DNA from: Brachionus plicatilis
Lineage: Eukaryota > Rotifera > Eurotatoria > Ploima > Brachionidae
DNA: 64,000 bases
Direction of reading: 5' to 3'
NCBI GenBank assembly: GCA_010279815.1
Contig: QEOQ01000226.1
Location: 2,324,456 to 2,388,455, forward strand
The position numbers and the translations under genes are program-made. Shown one piece after another: positions 36,384 through 48,449 of this stretch (position 1 is its first letter; each line of letters starts with the position of its first letter). Under the pieces are notes generated by a model that was not told the origin of the DNA, did not search any database, and worked only from the letters and a program-made list of their open reading frames with translations.

Positions 36384-36410
36384 TTGAAGATATAAAAAAT
36401 GTAAAACTGG

Positions 36411-37880
36411 AAAATTCGTCATTGATATTTTTTCAAAAAGCCTTTAGAAATTCTGTCAAATGAACTTTCTGATTTTTAAAAGAAAAATATTCATTTTATT
36501 CTTAAATTTCTTAAAAGAGAAGAAAGTTATTTCCAAAATATTTTGTTTTTATTTAAAAAAAAATTAGATAACATTCACATTTGAAATTATCATGAATTGC
36601 TCATAAAATATTAACTTTGGTGTGGGTCATTTGAGTTATTACAATAATCATTTTTCAGGATAACATGTATAATACCATAGTAAATTTTCTGAGTATTGTT
36701 GGCTATCATTTTCGGTTTTCATCAAAAGTTTTTCTTTAGTTCTAAATGATAGTTTATCATTTTACAAGATCTGTTCATGATCATAATCAAATGATCAAAA
36801 TTAAATTGATTAAAATCTTAATAAAAATGATGAAATTAGCTTTTTTTAATTATTTTTTAATTAAACACAAGATGCTTATAATTTTAAATAAAAAAATCTT
36901 TTTTTTTAATTAATCTTTAATTGATTCCTCTAAAATCTTTATTTGAAAACTTTAAAAACAAATTTAAAATCCTTACTAAGGTATCGTAATTATCGGTTTT
37001 AATCATATTTTAATATTAATAAAATATATTAGGGCGAAAAAAGTAAAATTTATCGTTAAAATTATTAAAATATTTAAATAAAAGCTATTTTTATTTATTT
37101 TATTTATTTATTTGTTTATATGTACTCAGCTAAATCTCTTTCAGAGAATAATATAAATAAAGTTAAATAAAATAAAATTTAAAAAAAAAGTAAAAAAGAT
37201 TAATCTAATTAAAATAAATTAAAAAATTGAGGAAAACTTTTTTTTTGTTTATTTTTTTTCTAAAGTAAATTTATTTTATATGTTTATTAGACTAATTCAA
37301 CTTCTCATAGAGATTGTTAAGTAAAAAAAAGATTAAAAAGAGTGCAATTAAACCGAAAAAAAATTACCGTGCTTTTTTTCATCTTCTTTACTCTTAAAGA
37401 CTACTCAGCATTAATTTATATTAATCACTTTTAAGATTGTTTGATGCAATTAATTTACAAAGTTTAATTATTTTTCTTCCATGTCAAAACTTAAGTAATT
37501 TGACATTTGTTTTTAAAATGTATTAAAAGTTTTATTATCAAATTCATATAACTAAACTGAATAAAGAAAGTTGTCTATCCAAAATAATAATCAATAAAAG
37601 TGTACATTTAAAATGAAAATTAATTTTTTCACCCTTACAACGAATTTACAAATTTTTTTGTCAGTTAAACGAATTTATTTAATTGTGAAACAAGAAAATT
37701 AATAAGAATATTAATTAAATTAAAAAACAAATAGAAAATGCGTCAAAAATATTTCCAAAACACTTTTCCACCAGGAGACTAAATCCCCAATCATTAATTT
37801 TCAAAAACTAATATAAATATCAGGCCATCAAATTGAAAAAAATAAATATAAAGGAATTTTTTTATTTTGCAAGCAACAAA
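36411..37880. other. AT-rich intergenic region upstream of the peptide precursor
   Basis: No gene is seen. A reversed, weak copy of the GAGCTTTAGCTC-type repeat occurs around 37105-37170 (tactcagctaaatctctttc). The promoter of the downstream gene should lie at the right end; no TATA box can be singled out in such AT-rich DNA. Confidence 0.4.
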
Positions 37881-38270
37881 ATGGTATTCAAATTGATATT
37901 ATTGGCATGGATTTTTAAGAGCTTTTTGGCCAAGGAATTTCAAGACCAAACAAATAAAGATATTATAGAGAGAATAAGCCAAAATGTCCCTTTGGATTTA
38001 GATGAGAAATATCCCGACTTAGAGATGGATGATCAAGACTATTTTCTATTAAACACAGATTGGAATTTTCGGGATCGAACTATGAAAAGATCATATTTTA
38101 TGTGTTTGTTTATACACTGTCCGGTTGATATGCAGCTAAAATTGATACAGATGTATAATTCAGAACAGAAACCGGATTCAAATTACAAGCATCTTCAAAC
38201 TAAACGAAATTATTTTCTAGGCAAGAAAAAAGAAAAAAATTTTAGGGATTTTATTTCAATGCGATATTAA
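37881..38270 (+). CDS. Putative neuropeptide precursor, 129 residues
   Basis: I chose the ATG at 37881 because it directly begins a signal peptide (MVFKLILLAWIFKSFLA); the upstream codons are open but have no ATG. The mature region is acidic and then has dibasic sites. After MKR comes SYFMCLFIHCPVD, with two cysteines four residues apart followed by Pro. After TKR comes NYFL-GKKK, a textbook amidation and cleavage site that would yield NYFL-amide. The C-terminus is DFISMRY without a Gly. The C-x4-C-P spacing recalls vasopressin/oxytocin peptides, but there is no neurophysin and no Gly-Lys-Arg after it, so I do not assign that family. A function as a secreted signalling peptide is inference from the processing sites. 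Confidence 0.6.
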   Translation: MVFKLILLAWIFKSFLAKEFQDQTNKDIIERISQNVPLDLDEKYPDLEMDDQDYFLLNTDWNFRDRTMKRSYFMCLFIHCPVDMQLKLIQMYNSEQKPDSNYKHLQTKRNYFLGKKKEKNFRDFISMRY

Positions 38271-38525
38271 GCCAAAATTTTGGGAGTTTTAATTTAATTT
38301 TAATAAATTTTATTTACTAGATTGAATATTGAATAAATAATGATTTATATTTTTTACAAAAACCAAAATAATCCTATCATTTTTTTATTTCTAGAATTAA
38401 ATATTAAAAAATTATCCAAAATTTTTTTGAATTAAAATTATTAAAATTATCTCAAACAGAAATAAATCATGCATAGAATTCAAATAAATGTTCAAAAAAT
38501 AATCCATTAAAATTCCTATTCAATG

Positions 38526-39272
38526 TACCGTAAACCCTTGCGCATAGGCGCAGCAGTTAATACCAGGCCCTACAACTACCGCAATGCGGCTAATCCCAGT
38601 CATTTCATGTAAAAAAAAATTAAAATTGAATTAAAAAGATTTTTCGCGCCTAAGACAGGATCCGGGATTTACCATGTGGTAAACCCAAGAATTTTTCGTT
38701 TTACCGCACCAAAAACTGATTCATAACCGCGAAAAAAAAAATTAAAATAAGCATTTAAATGCCGGTATAGGTCGATTTTAATTTAAAAGTTTCGAAACAA
38801 CCGCATGCGGTAAAATTAAGTTTTTAAGGAAAAAAAAACATTTTTTAAAAAAAGAAAAAAATTGATTAAAAATTGGTTCAATAAAAAAGCGTAGAAAAAA
38901 AGAAAAAGGAAAAATTGCAAAACCAACTTTTTTAAATTTTTTTCTTTTTTTAAAAAATGTTTTTTTTTCCTTAAAAACTTAATTTTACCGCATGCGGTTG
39001 TTTCGAAACTTTTAAATTAAAATCGACCTATACCGGCATTTAAATGCTTATTTTAATTTTTTTTTTCGCGGTTATGAATCAGTTTTTGGTGCGGTAAAAC
39101 GAAAAATTCTTGGGTTTACCACATGGTAAATCCCGGATCCTGTCTTAGGCGCGAAAAATCTTTTTAATTCAATTTTAATTTTTTTTTACATGAAATGACT
39201 GGGATTAGCCGCATTGCGGTAGTTGTAGGGCCTGGTATTAACTGCTGCGCCTATGCGCAAGGGTTTACGGTA
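38526..39272. repeat. 747-bp near-perfect palindrome (TACCGTAAA family)
   Basis: The left end taccgtaaacccttgcgcat and the right end (its reverse complement, atgcgcaagggtttacggta) are followed inward by matching arms of about 350 bp: ggcgcagcagttaatacca, cctacaactaccgcaatgcg, ggatccgggatttaccatgt, ccgcatgcggtaaaattaag and others all recur inverted. The centre is near 38900. It includes short nested palindromes such as gcggt/accgc and tgcgg motifs. No coding sequence is present. It is flanked by TA. Confidence 0.9.
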
Positions 39273-40894
39273 TAATTCTCTCAAAATTCAATTTCATTAT
39301 TTAATAATATATCCGATAGAAAATTATATTTTTGAGTTGCTTTCTAATTCATGTAATATTAATTGAAAGAAAAAGTAAAAAGCATAAATAAAATAAAGTG
39401 CTGGACTTTTTCACAAATAGGGTTTATGCACAAATAAAGATATTTAATAATTTAATAATAAAATTTTAGAAAAAATTTATTTTTAATTCGAACCTAAATA
39501 TTACTTTTTAGTATTTATGAATAGTTCTGGGCAATTAATGATATTTTTTTTGATATAAAAATAATTTTTAACAAAGAAATACAAAATTATAAATTTAAAA
39601 ATTTATTTTGAATTTAAATTTTTGAATTGTTGGATGTGTTTTTTAACAACTTCTTAATTAAAAGTATTAATTCTAATGTTTTATTTAAATTAGAAAATTT
39701 TTATAAAAATTGTGTATTTTCTTTGATTTAAAATTTTCAATGCTATAATGATTTGATACATTCACTCAAAAATTAATGACAATAAAATAAAAAAAAATTA
39801 AATTTTATATTTTTTAATTTTTAATGTAAAAAGAAGAGTTTCTATATTTAAACTAATTTATTTCTAATGTTTATAGATTCTCTTAAAATTTTGATTATCT
39901 ATTTAAATTGAGTACATTTTTAGATCGATTTGATAAAAGTTTTTTGTTGACTAAAATTAATTGATTTATAAAAAAGATTTACAATTGCTGTATTTAAATA
40001 AATTATATTCTCAGTAAGTTAAAAAGAACTAAAAAAAAATTCAATTTTGTATTTTTGCTTTTAATATTAAGCTAATAAGTTAATTAGAAAAAATTTTAGT
40101 ATTTTTATATATGAATAAATAAATTATGTTGAGCTAAATATAATTTTAAAAACATAAATTTCCATTCATTTCAGTTCTGTTCCGCTGTAGTCTAAATTAA
40201 TTTGATAAATTAATTGAATTTAAATATAGAATTAATAAAATTTAGTTGATAAAAATTTTAATTTTAAAACTAAATCAAGAAAAGTTCAGAATTTTTTGTC
40301 ATTTTATGTCAAATAAGATAAAATATTTGAATTGAATTCTATTCTTTTTAGTCGATTCAATTCAAAAAAATGATAATGTTAGAAAAAATTCAATCTTTTG
40401 GTATCGTAAACTCGTATTAACGGCTCTAAGAGTAAACTCAAATCCAACCTTTATTCTAGTTTATAGTTCCTTAGTTCCAATGTGATAACAATTAAAATTG
40501 AATTAGCTAGAAATACACTGAATATGGGATTTTTTCCAAAAATATAGCCCAATTTTAACTGTTAGTTACAACTGTTTAGTAAATACAAAAATATTGTCTT
40601 TACTCTAATTAAAAAATTTAAAATTAAAAAAATTAAAGAGTTAATTTCGAAATATAAAATAAGTCAAAGTCATTTTTGTCCTTATTTGGTAAATTAAAAA
40701 TATAAGAAATTCTTTTTGACATAATTTTTTTAAAGTCTATCACAAAAACCTTCATTTTATGACCAAATAAAGACAAAAATTATCCTTTGATGATTGAAAA
40801 TAAAAGAGAAATGTTATCTGAGACTGATTAAATATAATAATTGACCAACTTAATTTTCATTTATACATTGGTCTTTATTTTATTTATTTGTAAT
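39273..40894. other. AT-rich intergenic region
   Basis: I see nothing that can be called. Around 40383-40440 a sequence ggtatcgtaaactcgtatta weakly recalls the TACCGTAAA termini but has no partner arm. Confidence 0.4.
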
Positions 40895-41455
40895 GGATCT
40901 TATTTTTCAAGGTATCAAATATATTTTTTCAAGATCAGACATGAGTCCACCATGTTTGCATCAAAGACTATTGTCTGCTCTGGACACCCGGAAAAAAAAA
41001 ATTTTTTTTTTACTTATTGGTATCAAAATTAGGTATCAAAAAAAAAATAAATTTAGTTTTTGAAATATTTTAAACAAATATGTTTGATTAAAAATAAATA
41101 ATAAAAATTCTAAGAATTAGTTATTTTTTATTTTAAAGAGCCATTAGCAATTTGATTTAAAATCTTTTGTTTATTTTTGAACTTGCAGGTCTTACTTGCT
41201 TTTTTTTTTTGCTTTTGACAGTTTCGAAATTTTCTTGGATGTCAATTAAATTTTCCGTAGGCTATTCTGGTTTTTGTGCCCTGTTTTCTTCTACTTCATC
41301 AAAATTTTCTGTAATAGTTTCTTTTGATTGATATGACAATTCATTTTTTGTGTTTGCAGGTCTGTCTTTTTTTCTGTTTTCTCCTAAAGGCACATATTTA
41401 GCTTTTGGATGCCATTCCAGATCTTCATCATGACATGCTAATCCAACAATATGTT
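40895..41455 (-). mobile_element. Second copy of the MULE-like repeat
   Basis: The sequence from aggtatcaaatat to about 41455 is clearly related to 24030-24530 in the transferrin intron (for example tttagtttttgaaatatttt, ttcttggatgtcaattaaa, tgccattccagatcttca). On the minus strand this copy has the longer open frame: EDLEWHPKAKYVPLGENRKK, DRPANTKNELSYQSKE, then an acidic stretch. It looks like the tail of a transposon-encoded DNA-binding or FLYWCH-type protein. The inverted ends of the first copy were not found here. Confidence 0.55.
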
Positions 41456-42279
41456 TACAAATATAATTTTTTCATGTACATGAGCTTTTTATAAATTTTT
41501 TGCTCATTAAATATATATTTTAATTCAGTCTCTGCAGTATTATAGTCTCGAAATGATTGTAAGCCTTGAAATTTTTTATTTCGATTTCTTCAGCGTCTAA
41601 TAGAGAATTATCAAATCAATAGTATCCATTATTTTTGAATGGAAGTTTGTAGACAAAACATATTCGAATTTTTTTTTTTTTTTTAAAGTGAGTGTTAGTA
41701 TACTTTTACCAAATTCTTGACAAAAAAACCCAACTGATGTCTATTTGCCCATCAAAAAGATAAATTAAGGTTGAGGACACCAAGGACAAATAGATGTTAG
41801 TTGTGTTTTTTTGTCTATAACTAGGCTAAAGAATATTCACTTGTATCAAACATAAAATAAAAAACTAGATGATCTTGATTTTAAGTATATAAAATTTTAC
41901 CTTATTTGATTTTCCGTTGATATTTAATATGGGTGAAAAAATTTTGCAAAATGTTTTGAATCACCTGTTAATATAAATTCATTTTAAAAATTTTATATCA
42001 AAACAAGCATAATTTCATTTTTTTTAATTTAAATTCATTTCAATTTAATTTTATCTTGGTTTAAGTCTAACAAATTGAAATTTTGTAAAAACTTTTGTTT
42101 GAATAAAAAAAATTGTATTCTTCTTTTTAAAAAAAAAAGAAGAAGCAACTAAACAAGCATTTGGTAAATTAACCATGTAAGCAGCGAAAGGCCTATAAAT
42201 TGTGAGGAACGATTAATAAAGTTCGATTGGACATCAATAGAAAAAAAAGAATTGTGAGAGGCGAGTTTATTTTGCAGCA
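41456..42279. other. AT-rich intergenic region
   Basis: There is a local near-repeat of tgtctattt(g/t)-like sequence around 41735-41815 in opposite orientations (ccaactgatgtctatttg versus caaatagatgttagttg), giving a short foldback. No gene is seen. Confidence 0.4.
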
Positions 42280-42612
42280 CAGATAAATAAACAAGATGAT
42301 ATTTGAAAATTAGTTTAGTACCCCAAACAGTTACAGTCTATTACTCATAAACATGAATTCTCATTTCAAAGACAAGTAGTAAGAAATTGTAACCAGAGAT
42401 TCAACTTTTTTACCAGCAGTGTGATAAGCTTATTGAACAGTTTATTAGCAAAGATTGTTCACTCTTAAAATTTAAATGAGTTTAAGAACAAGTTGAACAA
42501 GATTAACCTAGAATCTCTAAGAGCAATATTAGCAAAAAGTTATCATAATATGTATCCCACATTCCATGTAGTTCCCGGAATCGGAATACATAAAAGCCTA
42601 TTATTATTATTA
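42280..42612 (+). pseudogene. LINE 3' end remnant
   Basis: Between about 42350 and 42600 an interrupted plus-strand frame reads FSFQRQVVRNCNQRFNFFTS, then SVISLLNSLLAKIVHS and LNEFKNKLNKINLES. This resembles the last residues of LINE reverse transcriptases (FFxNRVxxxWNxLP..V..A.S...FK..L). The piece ends in a (TTA)n tail at 42601-42612, as LINE 3' ends often do. It is 5'-truncated and dead. Confidence 0.6.
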
Positions 42613-45600
42613 AATAGCTATTAAGTTTTTATCAAATTAATTTTGGAAAAAAAAACCTGGTTTTTTATGATATTAATAGACCGATTTAGCACATAAATGA
42701 CCAAAAGAATGAATGATTTTTTATTAAAAAAAAAAATACCTTTTTTGGGAATTTTAAATTTTAATCTACATTCGATATAACTTTTTTTTTTATAAAAAAA
42801 AAATACTCTTCAAAAAAGCAACACAATTTTTCTTGCATCCAGGAATTTCTCAACACAGAAGATCGATATTGTCATTTAATTACTTTGAGATGATTAATTG
42901 AAAAATTATTTTAAGTAAGACGAAATATTTTAATACCTTGAAATAAATTATATTGTTTTCAAGACATAAATGAAAGAATAGAAAAAATTGAGAATTTAGC
43001 TGAAAATTAAGATAAGATATAATTTTGGAGTGAATTAATTTTATTCTTTTTTGAATGTAATTTCTATAGGCTAATGGCCGTGGATGTATTTTTTAAAGCC
43101 AATAGTTAAATTACAAACTTTATGTGTAAAAAAATTTTTTATAAAAAAATATTATTACGCTTATATTACTTCATCTTTTTTTTTACTTTAAACTCCATTG
43201 CCTTGAAGACAGAAGCTGAAATTGAATTAAATAAATATAATAATCTTGAAATACAATCAAATTATTTTTTTATCTTTTCTCACAAAACCCAAACTTAGCA
43301 TTGTATAAGAGGCAAAAGGAGAATTTTGATTTTGCCATCCCGAAGAATTGAATGAAGATAAAATAAAGAAAGAATAAAGAGCATTTTTTTAGACTTAATT
43401 AATTATTTAATTGAAGATGTTTTTTTCAGGTTTATAAAATATATATAAATGTATTATTTTTAGCTCTAAAAAACAAATACTGAGTACAAATTTTCAACAT
43501 ATAAAAGAAGCTTTTCTTATTAGCAAACATATTTAAATTTTTAAGATTTTTTTTTTTTTAATTCATTGTCAATTGCATATTTAAACTAAAAGTGAAATTC
43601 CATTATTTACGGTAAAAGTTTAAAATAAATTGAATTAGACAATTATTGTAATTGACAAGAATTCTCGAAGGACATTCTAATTTTAATAAAGTAAAAAACA
43701 AAAATAAGAAATTGGATATAATAATATCAGGGAACATATTTTTCAAATGATAATAATTGAAATTTTATTACTTATTAGATTTTGATCAAGATGGATAAAT
43801 ATCTAGTTTATTTTTGCAAGGTTAATTTAAAAAGCTAAATCAATTAGAAATTTACTTGACTTTAAATCCAAAAAATTATTAAAAAAATATTAAAATTAAA
43901 AGCTTTTAGATTAAGTGAAGCTTACATTTCATATTTTAGCCTACTAAAAAAATCTAATCACATAATAGACAAAAAATTAATTAATTAAATAGTGTCAGTA
44001 ATTATATTTGGCTTTAAAATTTAATAACTTGATTAAATAGTTTTAAATTTTAAAATTTTAATTGCTACTTAATCGATATCTTAACTTTGAAAGTTAAAAG
44101 ATGAAACATACACTTAAGTTATACTAAAATAAGAGCTTTTTTTAAATCCAAAAAATATAATTATTAGCTCTTAATTTTTCTATAAATCAAACATGTTCCT
44201 TCTTTCAAAATTTTTTAATTATTTTTTTAAACTTTCTTCAAATTAAATTATCACTTTATTTTTTGAAAAATCTAATTTATTTCAAATATTATCTGTTTCT
44301 AAATTAGAAATAAAGATACTTTTCTATTTGAAGAAAATGATTCATTGCAAAACTGATAAGATTACAGAAACCATTCGTTCAGTCTGGTAATGATGATATT
44401 AATGAGAAAATTTTCATCAGTTTTAAAATTATTTATTTTAAAAGTTTTGCCATTTTTTGAGATTTTTCTTAAAATTTACCATTAATAATCAACCCTTTTT
44501 ATATTTAAAATAATTAAAAATGCGCTTGATAATCTGTAAAATTTAGAAAAATAAACATATAATTTAAAGTTAAATTATATAATCAATAAATGTGTGGGCA
44601 AATAAGCTATAAATAAAATTTTCTATTCTCACTTTTTTTGATAAAAATAAATTAGGTTCTAAAATCAACAATATAAAATAAACACATTTTTCAAAAAATA
44701 TCAAGGAGTTAATTTTGAAGAAAATTAAATGAGGATTTACCGGAAAATTTAGATTATGCCAATCTATACAGAATTAAATTGAAAATTGAAGCATTAGTTC
44801 CTCTGTTCGTGACCTTGTATCTATTTAAATAAATAAATATCTAGATTTCATCATTTATTAAAATAAAAACTTCAAAAGTCTCAAACCGAGTACTGAGGTT
44901 TTTTCTATTAATAAATTTAATTAAATAAAATAGATGATTTTTTTATTTATTCAACTGAACCGAATATGTTCATGTTTACTACTCATTCACTGTACTAGAA
45001 TTGATATCAAGGCCTAAAAATCATTCTCAGTCAAAAACAAATTCATCTTTTGAGCAAAATGAGTTTTAAAATAATTTGTTTTTTTATAATTAAAACAAAA
45101 CTGTTGATTGTCGATTATGTTTGAATTCTAAGACTCAAGTTAATTAGTGGTACAATATCATTATACATTAGTTGGTAAACAAAACACAAATACAAACAGA
45201 AGGTTGAAAACGAAGATCAGATATTTAATTAGAATTTAAAGTAAAATAAGATATCAAATTTAAGAATACACAATTTCTAAGTTATTCAAATTTTTTTTTT
45301 CATTTTTTTTTGTAAAATTTCGATATTTTCACAATCATCAAAAAACAAAATTTTCACTGATCTGAAATCGGAAGATATCATACAAAATATTTGTGAATTC
45401 AGCATTTATTTTTGTCTGAATAGTTTGTGGGTTTACTTGAATGAATTAATTAAAATATATTATTTTGCTGGTTCAACTTAGTGAAAAGCTATTTTTAAAG
45501 TACAAAAATAGATTTTAATAAAAATGATAGTGCAGAGTTTCTATTAAATTATGAAATAATGCTCGATTAAAATTTAATTTTTAGTTTTAATATTGATAGT

Positions 45601-48449
45601 TTTTTTTTCAAATTGTTCCTATCATATTACTTAATTCGAAACCAGAGTGAATAAATATAAAATTAAGCTGGAATTTAAAAGGCAAATTATTCAACGCCTA
45701 TGTTATTAAAAACTACAGATTATATTTTACACTTTTGGATTTAATCATCTGCCAAGAAAGGATCCTTTTTAAAAGACTTAAAAAATATCAATTAAAGATA
45801 AAACTATACTTAAATTACCGATATAAATACATGATGCATTACCAGTTATTTAATTAATTTATTGAATCTCAAATTAAAATCGTTTATTATTTTTGTAACA
45901 TAGCTCATCTAAATCAATTTAAGTTAAAATGTTATAACATTACAAGCATTTAATATATAGATCATTTATTTTAAGAAATAATCCAAAATTTTTCCACCTA
46001 TATTTTCACTATTTAATTTTCCAAATTGCTTTTAGCAAAAATCAAAATAGGTTTCTTTACCCATTACTAATTAAAAATCATTTATTAAAAATTTTTCTTC
46101 ATTTTTACCAGAAAAAAGATCTCTTATTCTCATTAATTGTAATTGCTTTTTCAGTAAGCATTAGAAGAGCTTTTTTAAGATTCAAAATTTTTGGATCTCT
46201 TTAAGACGGCACAATTATTTAAATTAATTTTTAATTTTCTATATTGAATCACAATTTTTAAGCGGTTCTTTGATTTCATGTTTTTATTTATGGCAGACAG
46301 TTCATAGCTTATGTAGTTTTGCCTAATTTAAATTATTGAAGTTTGTGATTTTTTTATCTATAATCTCTATTTAAAATTAAAAAAATCCCCTTCAAAAAAA
46401 AGAATATTTCGCCTTTTGGAAAGAATAAAATTAAAAGAGTTATTTTAGTTTATTTAAAAATTTTATTAAAATTGTAATCTTATTTTAAAATTGAACTTTC
46501 CTAGATAGAAAAGAGATTCAATTTTTTACAAGAGTATAAAACCGATTTAGTAGATTTAATACCCTAAAGCACTCACAAACGCATCGAATTAGTAAACTTA
46601 CTTTCAAAATCTTACTTTTTTGACATTTTTTAATAAAAATTTAGTCAATTTTCAAATCATCTAAAATCAACAAAAAATAAGTTTTGCCGTGTAAAAGATG
46701 ACAGTTCCCTTAAAGCAAAAGAAGAATCCCGAGTCGATAAAATTTTGTGTATGAGGCATGATAAAAAGCTTTATTCTACAAGATTAAACTTACAAGTGTT
46801 TTAGAAATATCTTTAAGGCTTTATTGCTTAGTTTGCAGAATTTATTAGAAATGATTTTAGTTTATTTTATTTTATCATCCTGTTAGTATTAATTCTTTTT
46901 TGAGAGTTAAAAAAAGGATTTAATTCCTAGAATGAAAATTATTTGCCTTGGATATTCAGCACATCTTTTTGTTTGCATCAGAACTTACGGAAATTATTAA
47001 ATATTTTGTAATTTTTTTTAACAGATGGAGCTGATTATTTTCTGACCGTCAATTTCTATTTAAACAAAACATTTAGGATTAATTTAGCCTTTTAAAAATT
47101 AGAAGAATTAAATATAAAATTAATTTTTGGTTCGAAAAAAATTGTATGGTTTATAAATTGACTGAGTAAAGAATGAATTGTTCTTCGATTTTGCATTACT
47201 CCAGTTTTTAAAATTCGAAATTTTAATCAAACCTAATATAATATGCTTATTGGATAAATAAAAAGACAACAAATAATATTCTAAGGAATAAAGATCAAAA
47301 AAATCTAATTTACTTAGGTCTACCTGATATTACAAATATTAATCTGCGTTGGTGAAGTTTGAGCAAAAACTGTTGCAATACCAGGTTTCTAAAATTATTA
47401 GCAATTATTTTAAAAATTTTAAAATAAAAACTCTAAAATTTCAAAACATAATTTGCTAAACGTAAACAAAATCAAAAAAAATATATTGTTCAGAAGGACA
47501 GACTGAATATTGAAAGAGACAATACTAAATGTGATGATGCTTTTTTTTTTTTTACTTTTTCTCTGATTTAGAAAATTTTTTTTTTGTTTTAAAAAAAGAA
47601 TTTGTCTGCTCCATACTTCACCGCCGCTATTAATTTTACTTAATTTAGCATGTCTTTCTTTCATCAGCTATTTTTTTTTAGAAAAAATTTTTTTTTTGCC
47701 AATTTATTTTCATCAGCAATAAATCATTCAATTATTCGTTTTTTTAAATAATTTTAATATCATCCTAAAAAAATTCTATATTTTATTCATTTGTTGAATT
47801 TTTTTCAATTAAAATTTTTAGTTGATTTTTTGAAAATTTTTAATTTTTGTAAATTTAAAACAATTAAATATTCCAATAAAAAACTTTAAAATAAATTTTC
47901 ATAGAATCATGGAATCTTTATTTTCTCTTTTATATTTTTTCTGAAAATAATTATTGGAAAAAATTATTGTATGAAAAAAAATCGATGAATTGAACGTTCA
48001 CCGTTGTTACTTGTTCAATTATTGATAGGCTCTGAGAAAAAAAAGGAAGTATGGTATTTATTATAAGGATTATTAATTCCTCTCAAATATTTTATTTACT
48101 CATTTATTTATTTAAAAAAAAACAAAAAAAAAACAAAAAAAAGTAATAGATATATGTTTACTCTAGAAAAAGTCTTCATCGCTGTTGACAACTCATTTAG
48201 ACTTCCAGTTCGATTTGAGTTGGTCGTAAACGAGAAAAAATTTTCTTTTTTTTTTAATATTTTTTTAATATGAACAGATAAACGAATCAACAAATGAAAT
48301 AAAAAATTTCTATGTGTAAAATCTTGAAAATTAAAAATTTGATAATTCTTCAAATCTTTATTTTTTGTATGTTTATTTATGTTTATATCATCTTTTTAAA
48401 TCAATTATAATTTTATTTGTTTTTTAAGCAGTAATTCATTTAAATTAGG
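42613..48449. other. Long AT-rich region without recognised genes
   Basis: Nearly 6 kb shows no open frame above about 80 codons with protein-like composition, no tRNA or rRNA, and no clear repeat. The two open frames around 47419-47664 and 48108-48353 (minus) are rich in Phe/Lys/Ile and look like chance frames in AT-rich DNA. It may hold distant regulatory sequence or very decayed elements. Confidence 0.4.

Larger units (their letters stand above)
31700..36410 (+). mobile_element. Non-LTR retrotransposon (LINE) with a Ulp1-type protease
   Basis: The element has, in order, an ORF1-like RNA-binding protein (31768-32262), a linker with a tandem duplication and a Ulp1-like protease (about 32259-33236), and an AP-endonuclease/reverse transcriptase (33255-36299). 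A short 3' UTR follows with a hairpin at 36340-36383. Base composition is visibly less AT-rich than the flanks. The exact 5' end, the 3' end and target duplications could not be fixed, so the limits given are approximate. The RT looks like the Jockey/CR1/Rex group by motif pattern; the clade needs a tree. Confidence 0.88.

Noticed and set aside
38111..38140. CLFIHCPVD as a vasopressin/oxytocin peptide
   Set aside because: Only the Cys spacing and Pro fit; the Gly-Lys-Arg amidation site and neurophysin domain are missing, so the family name is not given.
40383..40440. ggtatcgtaaactcgtatta as another TACCGTAAA element
   Set aside because: No inverted partner was found within 1 kb and the first bases differ.
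47419..48353. Two minus-strand open frames of 81 codons
   Set aside because: Phe/Lys/Ile-rich composition typical of AT-rich non-coding DNA, no homology pattern and no splice or poly(A) context.
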